Below, piece after piece: positions 43,789-55,009 of a stretch of 64,000 nt of DNA. The first letter of the stretch is position 1. Each line of letters begins with the position of its first letter. The notes beneath the pieces were generated by a model. The model was given only the letters and a program-made list of their open reading frames with translations. It ran no database searches and was not told where the DNA came from. This DNA comes from Pochonia chlamydosporia 170 (taxonomy: Eukaryota > Ascomycota > Sordariomycetes > Hypocreales > Clavicipitaceae), in NCBI RefSeq assembly GCF_001653235.2, contig NC_035795.1:1240001-1304000 (forward strand), in the 5' to 3' direction. A program made the position numbers and the translations under genes.

Positions 43789-44609
43789 ATGTTCGATATC
43801 GACTGGAAGGGCCTCGCCCTTCCTTTTGCCTACCTGATGGTCCTCGGCGGCGCCCTCATGACTTTTTCAACCATTTATCGCAAGAGAAAGGCCGGTACGT
43901 CCAATTCCCAATATGCGAATGGCACTGAATACCCCAAAGCGCAAACAATTGCTGACCAAATCGCAGCCGAAAGTGCGAACCTCGCTCCCTGGTTCGGGCC
44001 CAATCTCCAACGCAACGTCTACCTCTCCCTCCTCCACATGGACCCCGAAGAGGGCAACCAAAAATCCCCCCGCGTCCCCGAGAGCGTACTCAAAGCCGCG
44101 CTCTTACGGCGCGCCGTCGAGGACATCGACCGTCTGATCCAGATCAAGTCAGCGAAGCAGGCCTGCAGCTCACTCCTCTTGCGGGGCAGCGTAGGCGACG
44201 ACTTGTGGCAGAGATTCCAGCGTGCCGAGAAGGAAATGGAAGAGGAGCTGCGTGATGTTGTCACCGAGGTACGCCCATACCCCTCTACAAACCTACAAAG
44301 AACCCCCTTACAAACATCGAGTGTACTAACATGTCCAAGGCAAATGCCCTCGCACCAAACTGGGGTCCCACAATCTTCCAATCCGCCCACGAAATCGCCG
44401 CCAACACCCGTCTCCGCGCATCCCTTGACGAGATAGAAGCCCAAAAAGCCGCCGAAAAGGCATGGTGGGAGAAGCGCCGCGGCCAGATCCAATCCGACTT
44501 CATGAAGGAATTAGACGGCTCGGAAAAGAGCTCGACCAAGGACGGCGCAAGTGAGGATGATGCTGTGATTGTGGATACACCTTCTAAGGGAAAGAAGGGC
44601 AGGAAATAA
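43789..44609 (+). CDS. SEC66: ER translocation complex subunit Sec66 (Sec71)
   Basis: Part of the Sec62/Sec63 complex that drives post-translational import of secretory proteins into the ER. Three exons, 43789-43894, 43967-44268 and 44340-44609, give 225 aa. A single membrane segment lies at about residues 8-30 (GLALPFAYLMVLGGALMTF), followed by the basic stop YRKRK. The conserved cytosolic domain shows APWFGPNLQRNVYLSLL, VPESVLKAALLRRAVEDI, LLLRGSVGDDLWQRF and ALAPNWGPTIFQSA. A charged coiled-coil-like C-terminus follows, then a basic tail GKKGRK. Both introns have clear borders (G/GTACGT ... CGCAG/CC and GAG/GTACGC ... CCAAG/GC). Confidence 0.94.
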
Positions 44610-45514
44610 ACGTACGAGTACAAACATGTTGTGCAGCAAGTTCACGTTTGGTCCGCTCCAGCTAAGCACCCGGAGGACCATGGGTACCCCGTCCCGGTGC
44701 TTATTATACATAAGGGACTTCGATTTGAAGAAAAAGAAGGTGACGAAAGGGTATTGACTGATGGGCATCTGTAATAATATTTGACCACATCATGACGTTG
44801 GGGGCTAGGCATATGCCAGATGTGATATTCAAAGATGGCGTTTAGGCGCGTAAGAATTGAGAATTCAGTGCTTGATACTGTCAATATTTTATATCACGAC
44901 TGTGAACTTGGCGTGTGACGGTGTATTTCGCGACCGGCATTGGCACAATATTTTTATGCAAACCACATACGCACTGAGGCATCACGGTATCTAATCGTGT
45001 GCGGCACCTGGTGTTTTGAACTTTTGCAACACAGCCCTTTATCTCCCAAACTATTTCCGAATTTAGTGTTTACGCATCTCTAGATTCCATTGGCGCATAA
45101 AGTGGCCAGCATTGGAATACATCGCAATACACTCACAAAAAAAAAAAAAAAATCTCAACCAAAGGTAGTAGTATCAAACAGCTCTCATTACTTATATCAG
45201 AGAACCGACTTTGCTAGTCTATGTACAAATAGCCTCCCAGATGACTCCGATGCTGTCCCAAAAGGAAATCGCGCCGCCCTATGTGAAAAGTACACCAAAA
45301 AATGCGCAACCGCTGATGTAGATAATATGTACAAATCATGAAGATAAAAGATACTAAATCCAGTCATAACCTCAAGGTCCTTGGCGAACTCGCGGCAAGG
45401 CACTCGTCATTCGAAAGGGCATCGCTGCCGATGTTTTCTTCTCGGTGTTGGTTTCTCCTTCGTTATGATATTTGATTTTCTGCTCCCATTTTACTCATTT
45501 GCTTGTTGCCGTTT
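44610..45514. other. Convergent intergenic region with poly-A tract
   Basis: 3' flanks of SEC66 (plus) and the gene ending at 45515 (minus). Contains a 16-base A run at 45137-45152, a likely spot for length differences. No gene seen. Confidence 0.6.
45137..45152 (+). repeat. Poly-A homopolymer, 16 bases
   Basis: Directly visible run of A between convergent genes. Confidence 0.95.
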
Positions 45515-45973
45515 TCACCACGGGTGAATCTTTCTTCTCCAAGTGTCTTCTTGTTGGGCGACCATGCTGGCTAGTCGAGCTTCAGTAGCTATCTCGTCTT
45601 CTGATTTGAGCCAGGCCGGTGAATCGCAGCCTCTCAACCCGATAAACTTGCCCATTCTACGGCGCTTCTCCTCGAGAGGGACATCAGATCGCCAGACAAC
45701 GGGGCACGGGTATTGAGATGACCATGGTGACGGTGACTTTTGGTGGTAGAAGTTGGCCAGTCCTTCTAGCTGGGCATCCGTCAAGAGCCAGAATTGAAGC
45801 ACAGTTCGAGGGAAATCAGGGTGAACAGCGCCGGTGGTGAGCTGAACAAGAGGAGAAAGTGGAAGTGCCATTTGGTGCAACTTGTAAGCCAAGTCTGGGT
45901 TACGTGCTAGCCGACGTTGAATAAACGTCTCACACTGAGGCTGTTGGGAAGGGACCATCTCGCGATGCATCAT
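45515..45973 (-). CDS. Unrecognised short fungal protein, 152 aa
   Basis: I do not recognise a named family. The frame from the double Met at 45973/45970 looks well ordered: a helical N-terminus (CETFIQRRLARNPDLAYKLHQ), then PDFPRTVLQFWLLTDAQLEGLANFYHQ, a Trp/Pro-rich centre (PSPWSSQYPCPVVWRSD), EEKRRRMGKFIGLRGCDSP, and an acidic-basic helical C-terminus ending in RRKIHPW. The open frame extends 76 codons upstream to 46201, but that part looks unlike the rest (hydrophobic, LLFLVYLYTQ), so the later start is chosen. Composition and regular helix patterning argue for a real gene. No signal peptide from this start; probably cytosolic or nuclear. Confidence 0.68.
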   Translation of the reverse strand: MMHREMVPSQQPQCETFIQRRLARNPDLAYKLHQMALPLSPLVQLTTGAVHPDFPRTVLQFWLLTDAQLEGLANFYHQKSPSPWSSQYPCPVVWRSDVPLEEKRRRMGKFIGLRGCDSPAWLKSEDEIATEARLASMVAQQEDTWRRKIHPW

Positions 45974-46570
45974 CGTGACGGATTGTCTTGTGTTGGTTTG
46001 TGTATATAAGTACACGAGGAATAGTAGATCCTGAAGGTAGTTGAGGTTTGCAATGCACACGACGCAGGCAGCTTCTGACTCTAACAGGTTGGCAGGGCTG
46101 AATGACAGAAGGACTGTAGAGAATTGGCGGAAGCAAGTATATGTAGTTTCGTTCCGTTGCTGCCCTATACTCAAAATTGATTTGACCGAAGCAGAAACCA
46201 ATCGCGAAGAACTAGAAAATAATCCGAAAGTTTAATTCGATTTTTGTCGAAGACGGCTATTCCACCAAAAGAATTGCAAAGTGCCTTTGACGCTTCGGGT
46301 GGTAGCAGGCCCAGCTGGAATGGGTGAGGCGATTTGCCGGATCCGTGTTCTGGCTGGTATGCGGCACCACGTTGAGTACCCGTTTTCGCTCCTCCACGAA
46401 ACCTTGATAGTGCGTTTGTTTCAAACCAAAGCACCTCCTTTCAAAAAGCAACCAGATAGTAATAAAAGCAAAACTTAAATGCCTTCACGTTCTGGACCAA
46501 TGCGGAACAGATATGCAATGAAGAGGAGAGGAACCAGAGGCAGCAGAGATAAACAAGGCAGAGAGTGGTA

Positions 46571-46831
46571 TCAGGATGGGAGAGGGAGAAGGGGGGATCG
46601 AGGGCAGTTATCAGTGAATTGAAATGGAGTTGACTTTCCGGGTTTGTTGTTACATGCAAGTTGAAGGCATCCCAGCCCTCTTGTATTTTCCTCACCGACC
46701 CAGTAATAATCGTCATATGTTCCATGTCCTTTTTCGGCCGCACTTGCCAGCACCGATAAAGTATTAGACTGACACTCATAAGTCCTGAATTTCAGCTTTT
46801 CCCCATCCTGTATGAACCACAAACCCCCCAT
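46571..46831 (-). CDS. Doubtful small ORF, 86 codons
   Basis: Starting from MGGLWFIQDGEKLKFR the frame contains a protein-like stretch including TYDDYYWVGEENTRGLG. An acceptor-like GAGCAG lies just upstream at 46880-46885, so it could be a 3' exon of an unresolved gene. No family match known to me. It may be chance. Confidence 0.18.
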   Translation of the reverse strand: MGGLWFIQDGEKLKFRTYECQSNTLSVLASAAEKGHGTYDDYYWVGEENTRGLGCLQLACNNKPGKSTPFQFTDNCPRSPLLPLPS

Positions 46832-47831
46832 GGATGGGCCATGGCATGGGATGGCGGGGGGGCGTGCCTCAAGCTCCACCTGCTCTATGGTCCACGGTCT
46901 CGCTGAGCGCCGGGTCTGGTGAGCATTTCTGTGTTAGTTGCTCGGTGATGTGTGTGGTTGCCAGCGAGGGAAATTTGCGTGAGTGACCGAGAGGACTGAG
47001 AGGCAGCCCTGTGTCCTGGATGTGCTGGGGCGAAAATGGAGGCGGCAGACGGGGCGCCAGCACTGGCCAGTGGGCGCGGCGCAAGCGGCCAACACATACA
47101 GTCGAACCAGACATGCGTCAGGGCTGCTGTTTGGACTTGAAATGGGGACGCAACCTGCTATAGCGGTTCCTTAGCTGGCCCCTAACCAGCCCCTAGCTGG
47201 CGACAAACAATGAAAGCAAGGCGCACAAGGACTGCTGGTATAGGCAAAGCGTGAACCTTTGTCTTGCTTGCGAGGGTGGCGGGTGCAGCAATTGGAGCCA
47301 AGGGTCCGCAGGTGGGGATTGTCTTCGTGCATCCACCGATGTCGACCCTTGGATGTCCATCATCGTTGTCGTCGTCATGGTTCACTGACGAAATTACTGG
47401 CAGCGTGGACCACGCGGGTGTCTAATCTTGGCTCGCTTTGTTTCCCTTGCAGGATTTGCCAAAGCAGGTCAACGAACAAGGGGATTGTGACGCCTCGTTG
47501 GCACGCTTAGGCCTACCTGCCCCGTCGGCAGCAATATGTATTGTATTAGATATGCAAGTAGAAAAGTGGGCGGTGACATTTTGGAATCCCAAGCGATCAA
47601 TTGATGATATTCCGTCGAAGGGCTAAGGATGAAGGAGAAACCATCGTCTCGTGGTGTATGCGACGGACGCAGTCTTGAAGTGAGACATAAGCCGGACATG
47701 GGGGTCTGGTAACGTGTGGTTCGCTGGAGGATTGGAGACAAGGTCCTTGCTGGGTTGTATGAGTTCGACCAGTACCAATTCTTGACGCCATGGATGGGAT
47801 GAGGAGATGAGGAGGCATCTGGATGAATAGC

Positions 47832-47854
47832 CAGTCAGTCAGTCAGTTAGTCAG
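47832..47854 (+). repeat. CAGT tetranucleotide repeat
   Basis: Five CAGT-type units with one change (CAGTTAGTCAG) are visible directly. Confidence 0.85.
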
Positions 47855-48057
47855 GGAGTAAACTTGGCGGTGGGATGAACAAGATTGGTCCTGCCTCCCG
47901 ATAAGAGTGTCTGGTGCACATCACCAACTGCAGGTCAGTGGTTGGAAGAACAATGTTGAGGCTGGGCTGGGGTTTTGGATCCACGTCGGGTCAAGTCTGG
48001 TATGGTCTAAAGATGGCACTGAGCAGGCAGACACTTGACCAGGCAGTTAGTTGCGCC

Positions 48058-48079
48058 TGCACTTGCACTTGCACTTGCC
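48058..48079 (+). repeat. TGCACT hexanucleotide repeat
   Basis: About three copies of TGCACT are visible in tandem. Confidence 0.85.
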
Positions 48080-49030
48080 CATTTGGGGGCGTTGCGTCCT
48101 GGTTGCCAACAGGGATGATTAGTTTCGAGAGAATTGATAGAATCGATGCCGCACCGTATGTACAGTACCAGTCCGGAGAACAGACTACTTGAACAAAGTA
48201 TGTGCGGTCAACAACGCCCAGCGCCAAGAACAAAGAGCTTCGGGTTGGAGGCGGCATGGAGATGTGGAAAACATGGGTGACCAGGGGCAGACCAGCCAGA
48301 GAAGGCGCTGGCATTGCATGCGACAGGGGGAGAGGCACTCGCCAGCAGCCATGGCAGTCGCTGCCACCGTCAGTGGTCATGGAAGCTCCTTCCCGAACGA
48401 AGAAGCGAATCATCGAACGTTGGCAATTGCCATGGCTGGATGGACTGGAGGGGGCTTGGATTCCTTGAGGGGCTCCTTCCCTACCTCGCGGAGGCGACGG
48501 CCGACAGTGGGGGGTGGGGCCCGAGCCAACGAAGCAAGACGAGGCAAAAGAGGCAAGTTGGCATGGCATCGCATGGGCATGAAATGGAGACATGATACTC
48601 TCGCTGGATCATGGATCACACATCACGCAAATGACGACGTGCGACTGGTTCGTAATCAGAGACAAGTGCAGAAGCCAAGCAACTCAAGTGCCCAAGCTAA
48701 CAGTTCCAAGTGGTTGCTTGATGCTATCAACCTGTGGAATGCCAGCGAAGCAGGGCAAAGCAAGAAGCGCTCTCACACAGACACACATTCGAAAAGAAGA
48801 AACAACCAGACCAGACATCATCCAGAATCCAATAGTCGCTCACTGTGCAATTATTGCCAACTAATCATGGCTCTATCTACTTTCCGATACGCGAATCAGA
48901 TTTCCCTCCTTCTCCAAGCCGTCGATATACCTGGAGCACCAACCAACATGCAATATGACCTATAACGATCCTCTACTCGGGAGTGCCAACAAGAACCAGA
49001 CACATTCTTGACTAATAACCTGGAACCTTG

Positions 49031-49076
49031 GTCCTGGTCCTGGCCTGGCCTGGCCATTGGCACCGGCACCGGCACA
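49031..49076 (+). repeat. CCTGG / CACCGG short repeats
   Basis: Two adjacent short arrays: (T)CCTGG-type units, then GGCACC units ending in GGCACA. Confidence 0.8.
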
Positions 49077-49771
49077 CAAGAGACGTATCTTCTCGTCTAT
49101 TCACAGTTCCCTGTTGCATGACGAGGCCCGCGAAGCACAGAGCGCATATTGCACTATGAAACGAAACGGGTTATTGCTCCGGAGCACCTAACCCAACGCC
49201 AACTATTCCGTACGCGGCGCACCCGTGGAAGCCAAGCCAATACTCCGTTCAACTTGACAAGCCATTTTCAGTTCAGAATATTATTAGCAGCTTTTCACGG
49301 TCTGCGTCTGGCCTACAACCAATGTTCCAGTAGGACAGAAGGCGCCATATGTGCATTTCAGTTGCTCATCCGTGTCCAATGCGGAGAGCGTAACACGTCA
49401 AATTGATATATCCTGCATGTCCCAGGTCTGATTCAGCGGGCACGACAACAGGAAGCCAACATCGTGAAGTATCAAACACGGGCCAGCATCAGTATCGGCG
49501 GCAATATCCGTGCAATTCTCCGCTCTACCCGATCATCCCTCTTCCACGCAGTCTTGTGAGGCACTGCTCCGTAATAAAACTCAAATAGCAAAATGGAAAC
49601 GGATGCTCATGACCCAACTTGTGAGCAGTCCGCCAGCCCAACGCCTCTCATCCGAGACATTCGACCAGGTCAAGGCTTCATCCTCGTCCACAGCACGAGA
49701 AATTTCCCACACACAGGACGGAGCAACACTACAATTCGGGCAAAAACCTTCTGTATGTGCTCCATGCAAGC

Positions 49772-49819
49772 ATGTGTGAGTGTCAGTGTGAGTGCGTGTG
49801 AGTGCGCGCGCGTGTGCAC
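49772..49819 (+). repeat. TG-rich simple sequence
   Basis: Alternating GTGTGAG / GTGCG units including CGCGCGCGTGTG. Such alternating purine-pyrimidine DNA can adopt Z-form, which is inference only. Confidence 0.8.
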
Positions 49820-50846
49820 GATACACACAAATCCACAACACACAGCACAAGACTCATCCATCAGCATGCTTGTCTCGTCTCTGCTGACTCGAAAATAAAA
49901 CCTCGTCCATCCCCCAGCCAAGCCCGACGCCGAAAGCGGGTCAAAATGTCTCTCTTTCACACACCATCAATCAACCTTGTGAGCAACAGCTCGGGCTTCT
50001 TTTTTTAGTATCCCTCAATTTCAACACTCTCCGCTCAATGTCTCATTATCCTGCCTAGGGGGGGTTTCAAATCATCCTCGTTGGACGCACAGGTGCTGCT
50101 GCTTCTTCTTCTTCTTTCTCCCTCCCAGGTGATTTCCTGAAGATCCCCGGACACCCGCCAGTTCTAAACCAAAAATCGCTACAGCCAAACGCCGCATTTT
50201 CTATTTATGTGAGAAGGTAATTTCGTTTCCCAACGCCATCAGTCTGTTCGCCATGTCGATTTCCGAAAATCACCAAAAAACCACGCGCCGCGGGAAGACT
50301 AGCAACCCGTCGGTCAACCATCTTTTTGGACTCTGTAACGCCCGTGCTTCTGTTTATGTGAGACTTTGCAGCCTTGACCGGGTGCTACTGTTGTTGTTAT
50401 GCCCTGACTGCTACGGGAGATTTTGTTGGTAGCATACCCGAAATGTGTCATGTGTCTAGCAACGTAGAATTGTCTCGAAAATAGGTTTAATTACACTGGG
50501 GAGTTCAAAACCACGCGGCCAATTTTTCTTCAAATCTCTGCAATGGCCCTCCTTCCCCAGCCAACAAGGATGAACAGATCCCAAATTTGATCGTCGGCAG
50601 ATGAAATTCCCGTCACACTCAGTACTCGCCGTGCTCTACGCGATTGGGCGCAATGACATACGGGGGGAATTGACGAACCCCAAGGAAATAAGCATCATTA
50701 TCCGTCTCTCGGCGAAAAAAAGTCTCCTGCACCGTGCTTCCCGCTTAACATGCATTTTTCTACCGAAGAAGAAAATGTCTAATTTCGCTCTGCTAACGAA
50801 CTGGTCTATGCTATGCTGTTTCTCCATGTTTTGTTTTGCCCTCTCC

Positions 50847-53340
50847 CTAGAGCCACTTGACCTTGGCGATATGATCGACCTTTTTCTTGCTGCCTTTCAC
50901 AAATCCAAGAGCTCGTAGCTCTGCGAGGCCCCGATAAAACATGACGAGTGCTTTGCGCTCGTCCTCCTCCGTCTGACTTACTAATGCGTAAAATGCAGAC
51001 CACAGGTCCGCGACGTTGATGAGATTACCGGTTTCAAGATAGAGTTGGTACAGAATCGATGTAGCCGGGAGAGTGGCCTGCAGACCCTGGCTATCGGGTT
51101 CGCAGCACGAGCAGTTCAGATAGTCGTGGGGACGGCCAAGACTGCGCTCGAATGCTGCCCGTGGTCGAGGAACAAATACTTCTCGAGAAGGGGACCTAGA
51201 ATCGTAGAGCCAGCACTCTGCAAAGAGGACATGATTGGGGTTCGTGTCTGGATAGTGCGTAGAAAGTGCAGCCGTGACCTCATCCACGATTTCTGTCAGT
51301 CGCTTGTCTTGGTCGCGAAGCGCTGCTGAGTCTTGGCTAAGCTGGACTTTTTGTGCAATGACGGTGGTGCGCATGATTTTGCTGTGTCCGCTGTATTTGC
51401 TTCGTAGTGAAGTTCCCTCCTCGTCTGCCTTGGCTTTGAGCTGCTCCAGCTCCTCGAGTTGGGTTTCAAGTGTCCTTTGCAGCTGTTCATCCTTCTCTTC
51501 CGTAGATGGATCCAAGTGCAGCGTTCCATCTCCGTCCCTGAAAATTGCAATCACGGCAGCAAGCAGTCCAGGTAGTTCCTCGGGCTTCATCATGCGTATA
51601 CACTGCACTAGATTCGAGCCTTCTGGCGACATAGGTGCACCGCCCACCATGCCGTCAACGTATGCTCTTGAAAATGAGGTCCGTTGCGCTCCAGCCGCCT
51701 GCAGTATCAGAAGGGACCGGAGGAATCTTGATGCCCAGGTTTGTCTGTTTCTGTGACCGCTTCTAATTTGATTGACGAGATATTCGTTATTTTCAAGCAA
51801 GGCCTTGGCATGCTCAAGTGACTCATGTGTGCTCTTTTCTACTTCCCGTTCGACTGTGTGACGAAAGGAAGGTAAATTTCGAGATGCCTCCAAGTGTTCC
51901 AGCTGGGGGGCTTCCTCGTCTTCACCAGAGCAAAGGATGCTAAGTGGGTTTGCATAAAAGTGACACATATATGCGTACTTTAACCGTCAGTATCTCAATT
52001 AGAGGAAAAGTAGAATGAGAGGCAAAAATACCTTCAGTGAGCTGATAAACGACTGGATACCAGCTACTTGCTCATGCTGTCGATCCAACATGCTCCTGAG
52101 AAGAGGAGCGCCCAATCGCACTGGAACATCCGCAGCAGCAACAGCGCCTTTGAATACCGTCTCCAGAATATTGCCTGCCTGAGCGGCATCAAATTGCGCT
52201 CCGTATATCAGGCGACAAGCAGACTTCAGGAGCCGTGCCTGCAGGAGCTCTACCGAGGTGGCGATGCCAAAAAGCAAAGTAAATGGAATCCGGGGCCGCC
52301 AAGAGCTATAAAAGTTAGAAGTGCACTCAGCAGAACGGAGGTGGTTGGTACATACTGGAAAAGAGTAATCAGGTCGGATAGGAGGCTGCTATCGAAGCCC
52401 TCGCTATCCTGGAAAGCGACAAAAACATGTTCACAGTTGAGCGGCTTGATGAAAGCTTCTAAAGCCTCCAGGTCGTAGTCAAGATATCGTCGGCCCTGCA
52501 CACACATTCAGTAACAAGCGATTTTGACGGAACACCAGAGCACCGTCTGTCAGTGGGTTGGGAAAACTCACATCCTGCGTCCCTTCAACCTGCAAGTCTT
52601 CATCATCGCCATCTACTACAGTCGCCATGGCATCCCTAATCGTCTTCTTCAGCGCAGCTTTGAGCGTCACCGCCTCAGAAGACTTCAATCGCACAAATCG
52701 GCTCGTGGACTGCTGGCCCAGTGACTCAGACAACTGTTCAAACAACAAGTCCTGCGAAGCGATGTTCGGTCCTGTGACGACAAACACCGAGGGTATCTGG
52801 TCGATGCTTTGTCCCTCACAATTAGCATCTGTCAAAACACACCTGAATAGGGGCTGCGTACCACGTTGATGCGGCATCATTCACAAATGTAGATACCTGG
52901 TCCAAGGTCGCTGAGTTGGAGTCTCTCAGAATGCCCTTGCGTCAAAGTCAGCTTGCTTCCTTTTTGTCCAACGACTTCATCTGAAGAGCACACCTGAATC
53001 CTTTGATCAATCATCCCCCACGCCTCCTCAAACCTGGTTTGCCTCAACCTCACGAACTCTGCCTTCTCAGCGCCATTCAGTAGCGGCACAAAAAGAGTGT
53101 CATCTTGCGCCTTCCCACCCCTTTTTGTGGCGCTCTTGGTTACTCGTCGCCTCTTGGGAGCTCTTTGATCCTGACGAGACTCGCCATCTTGGTCTGGGTC
53201 AAAGATGTAAGCCACCTAGATGTCACGTCATGAGTTAACACGTCCATATCAGGGGAACCGTAGCTGGAGGATAAACACGGAATTCATACCTGGTGATCTT
53301 CTTGGGCAAATGTATGTCGGGTCTCGTCTTCTTGGTCCAT
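50847..53340 (-). CDS. ORC3: Origin recognition complex subunit 3
   Basis: ORC marks replication origins and loads the MCM helicase; Orc3 is an AAA+-like subunit without ATPase activity. Seven exons join in frame: 53290-53340, 53215-52994, 52935-52843, 52796-52572, 52495-52356, 52305-52032 and 51977-50847, giving 711 aa. After a short acidic start (MDQEDETRHTF) and a basic linker (KRRRVTKSATKRGGK), the AAA+-like part shows IPSVFVVTGPNIASQDLLFEQL, the Orc3 signature, then EHVFVAFQDSEGFDSSLLSDLI and IPFTLLFGIATSVELL. The C-terminal ORC winged-helix region ends with SILYQLYLETGNLINVADLW and YRGLAELRALGFVK. The third intron is only about 46 nt (branch-like TGCTAAT inside); without it the TGPN block falls out of frame. 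That join rests on frame logic, not on transcripts. Confidence 0.92.
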
Positions 53341-55009
53341 CGCACGAGACTTGTGGGCTGTGATGTCACTTTACTCGTGGGCGTAAGTGCTCTTTAAGGA
53401 GCTGCTCAGGGAGACGCGCCAAGTGAGGTTGAGCGCGTTTATAGTACAGTGTGCGCACTGTGCATCTACCCTTGATCTTCGTTCCCATACATCAGATAAA
53501 AGAATTGTATCATCAACAACCCAATATTCGTCTCATTCCTATTCAATAGCTCGATTGAATTCACTCGTATCATTTTATGTCTGGAAATTTCCGTATCAAC
53601 TGCACGGCCAAACATACTAACACACTTATTTTATCCGTGAGTTACTTGCATGTGTTTTCGTAGTGCAAGGCCATCATATCACTCCATGCCAAATTTCCAA
53701 CATATTTGCAACCTGTTACTATGTAGAACAAAACTCTCCAAGGATAGCTGTCGGTTTAATACGTAGCAAGTCAGATGAGTTGTCCAGATAGAGCAGAATA
53801 TCAGAGCGTCGCACCAAGACATTGGGCCACCAAACACCCTTCTTACTACAACTGCATACAAACTGCCAATTATTTCACAACATTTGAAAACTGCCAGGCC
53901 TGTGACCTCAATACCAATTTCAGAGTAAAATTGTCCTTATGGTGACGAGAGCACAAGTACTCATATCATCTGATAATTGCAACCTTCCCGTGCCACGAAG
54001 AATAGTTCATCCGTTGGCTCACAGAAGTTGCGATACGCCAGGCTGTAGTTCAAATAGCGACATCAAGACCTAAACCAAGTTTTTATCTCTTGTTTCAATA
54101 TTAATACGTAGTAGTTCAATGAGCGAGCACCCACTCAATGAACAACTTCACCAACCCACTCACAAGTCCCCACGACCCAACTTCAACACCAAAACCAACC
54201 TCCCCATTTTCACATCACCCAACTTCACAACGCACTCATGCATGAGCTGCACTCCATACACGCCGTCTCAGAAAAATCCCATCGTAAAATTCATAAGCTA
54301 AAGAAGTACCTTGAACTTTTAGTCAGACACCAGAACAACTGACTCTGACTACCACTAGTAACAACTCATATGTTCGCCTCTTCCCACCCTGCAAAATAAA
54401 AAAGGAGATGCCCAGGTACGTCCTGGCAGCCCATCCATCCCAGCCCCGTCGCACCTTTTGTCTGCGTCAATTTTTTTTTTTGTGTGCTTTCCATCGTTGG
54501 CCCTCTGCCACGTATACGTATCTTCTCATGTGTATCTGCACGCAGGTATGGCTCTGCGCGCCATGACCGTGAAATGCTCCTGTACAACTAACTGTTCCCC
54601 TGGCGAGGCTGTTCCACATCTGACCTCGAAGACGCCCTCTGGAAATTGGTCATCACGAAATAATGATGTTTTCCTAGGCAACGAAAATAATCATACACCA
54701 ACCGCCCTTGTCCCGGCCCAACCAAATTTGTCTGATGTGCAACAAAACGGCAATATACGTTGCCCCTGCGCCTCAAGGAAAATAGAGCAGAATTCCAAAA
54801 CTTAAAACAACAAACATAGTGATATAACTCCTCGATTGAAATCTGTAAAACGTAGTAGGAAGTAGCTGATGTGCTGGAGTAGCAAGTGTGCTTCAAGAGC
54901 GAGTGGCAGTGTATATTTATGTGTCAATCCACGGCATTTGGGGGAAAGCGGTTGTTTACTGTAAAAGGGTTAGAAGTGATTCACCAAGGGGTGCGTGCTT
55001 GTGCAGTGG
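53341..55009. other. Intergenic DNA
   Basis: Upstream flank of ORC3 (left) and 3' flank of the PWWP gene (right). Contains a T tract (54472-54481) and only short overlapping frames. No gene seen. Confidence 0.55.

Larger units (their letters stand above)
45974..50846. other. Gene-poor 4.9 kb region with simple repeats
   Basis: No recognised gene. Long frames exist on both strands across 47990-48965 (up to 258 codons) but overlap each other in antisense and are compositionally odd. Several short simple repeats occur (listed separately). A doubtful minus-strand frame sits at 46571-46831. T/C-rich runs at 50095-50130 look like leader sequence. The right end is the 3' flank of ORC3, and the left end the promoter of the gene at 45515-45973. 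Confidence 0.5.

Noticed and set aside
48189..48965. 258-codon plus-strand frame
   Set aside because: Very rich in Arg/Gly/Ser/His, overlapped by a 200-codon frame on the other strand, no domain and no conserved-looking block. Treated as chance in a GC-rich gene-poor region.
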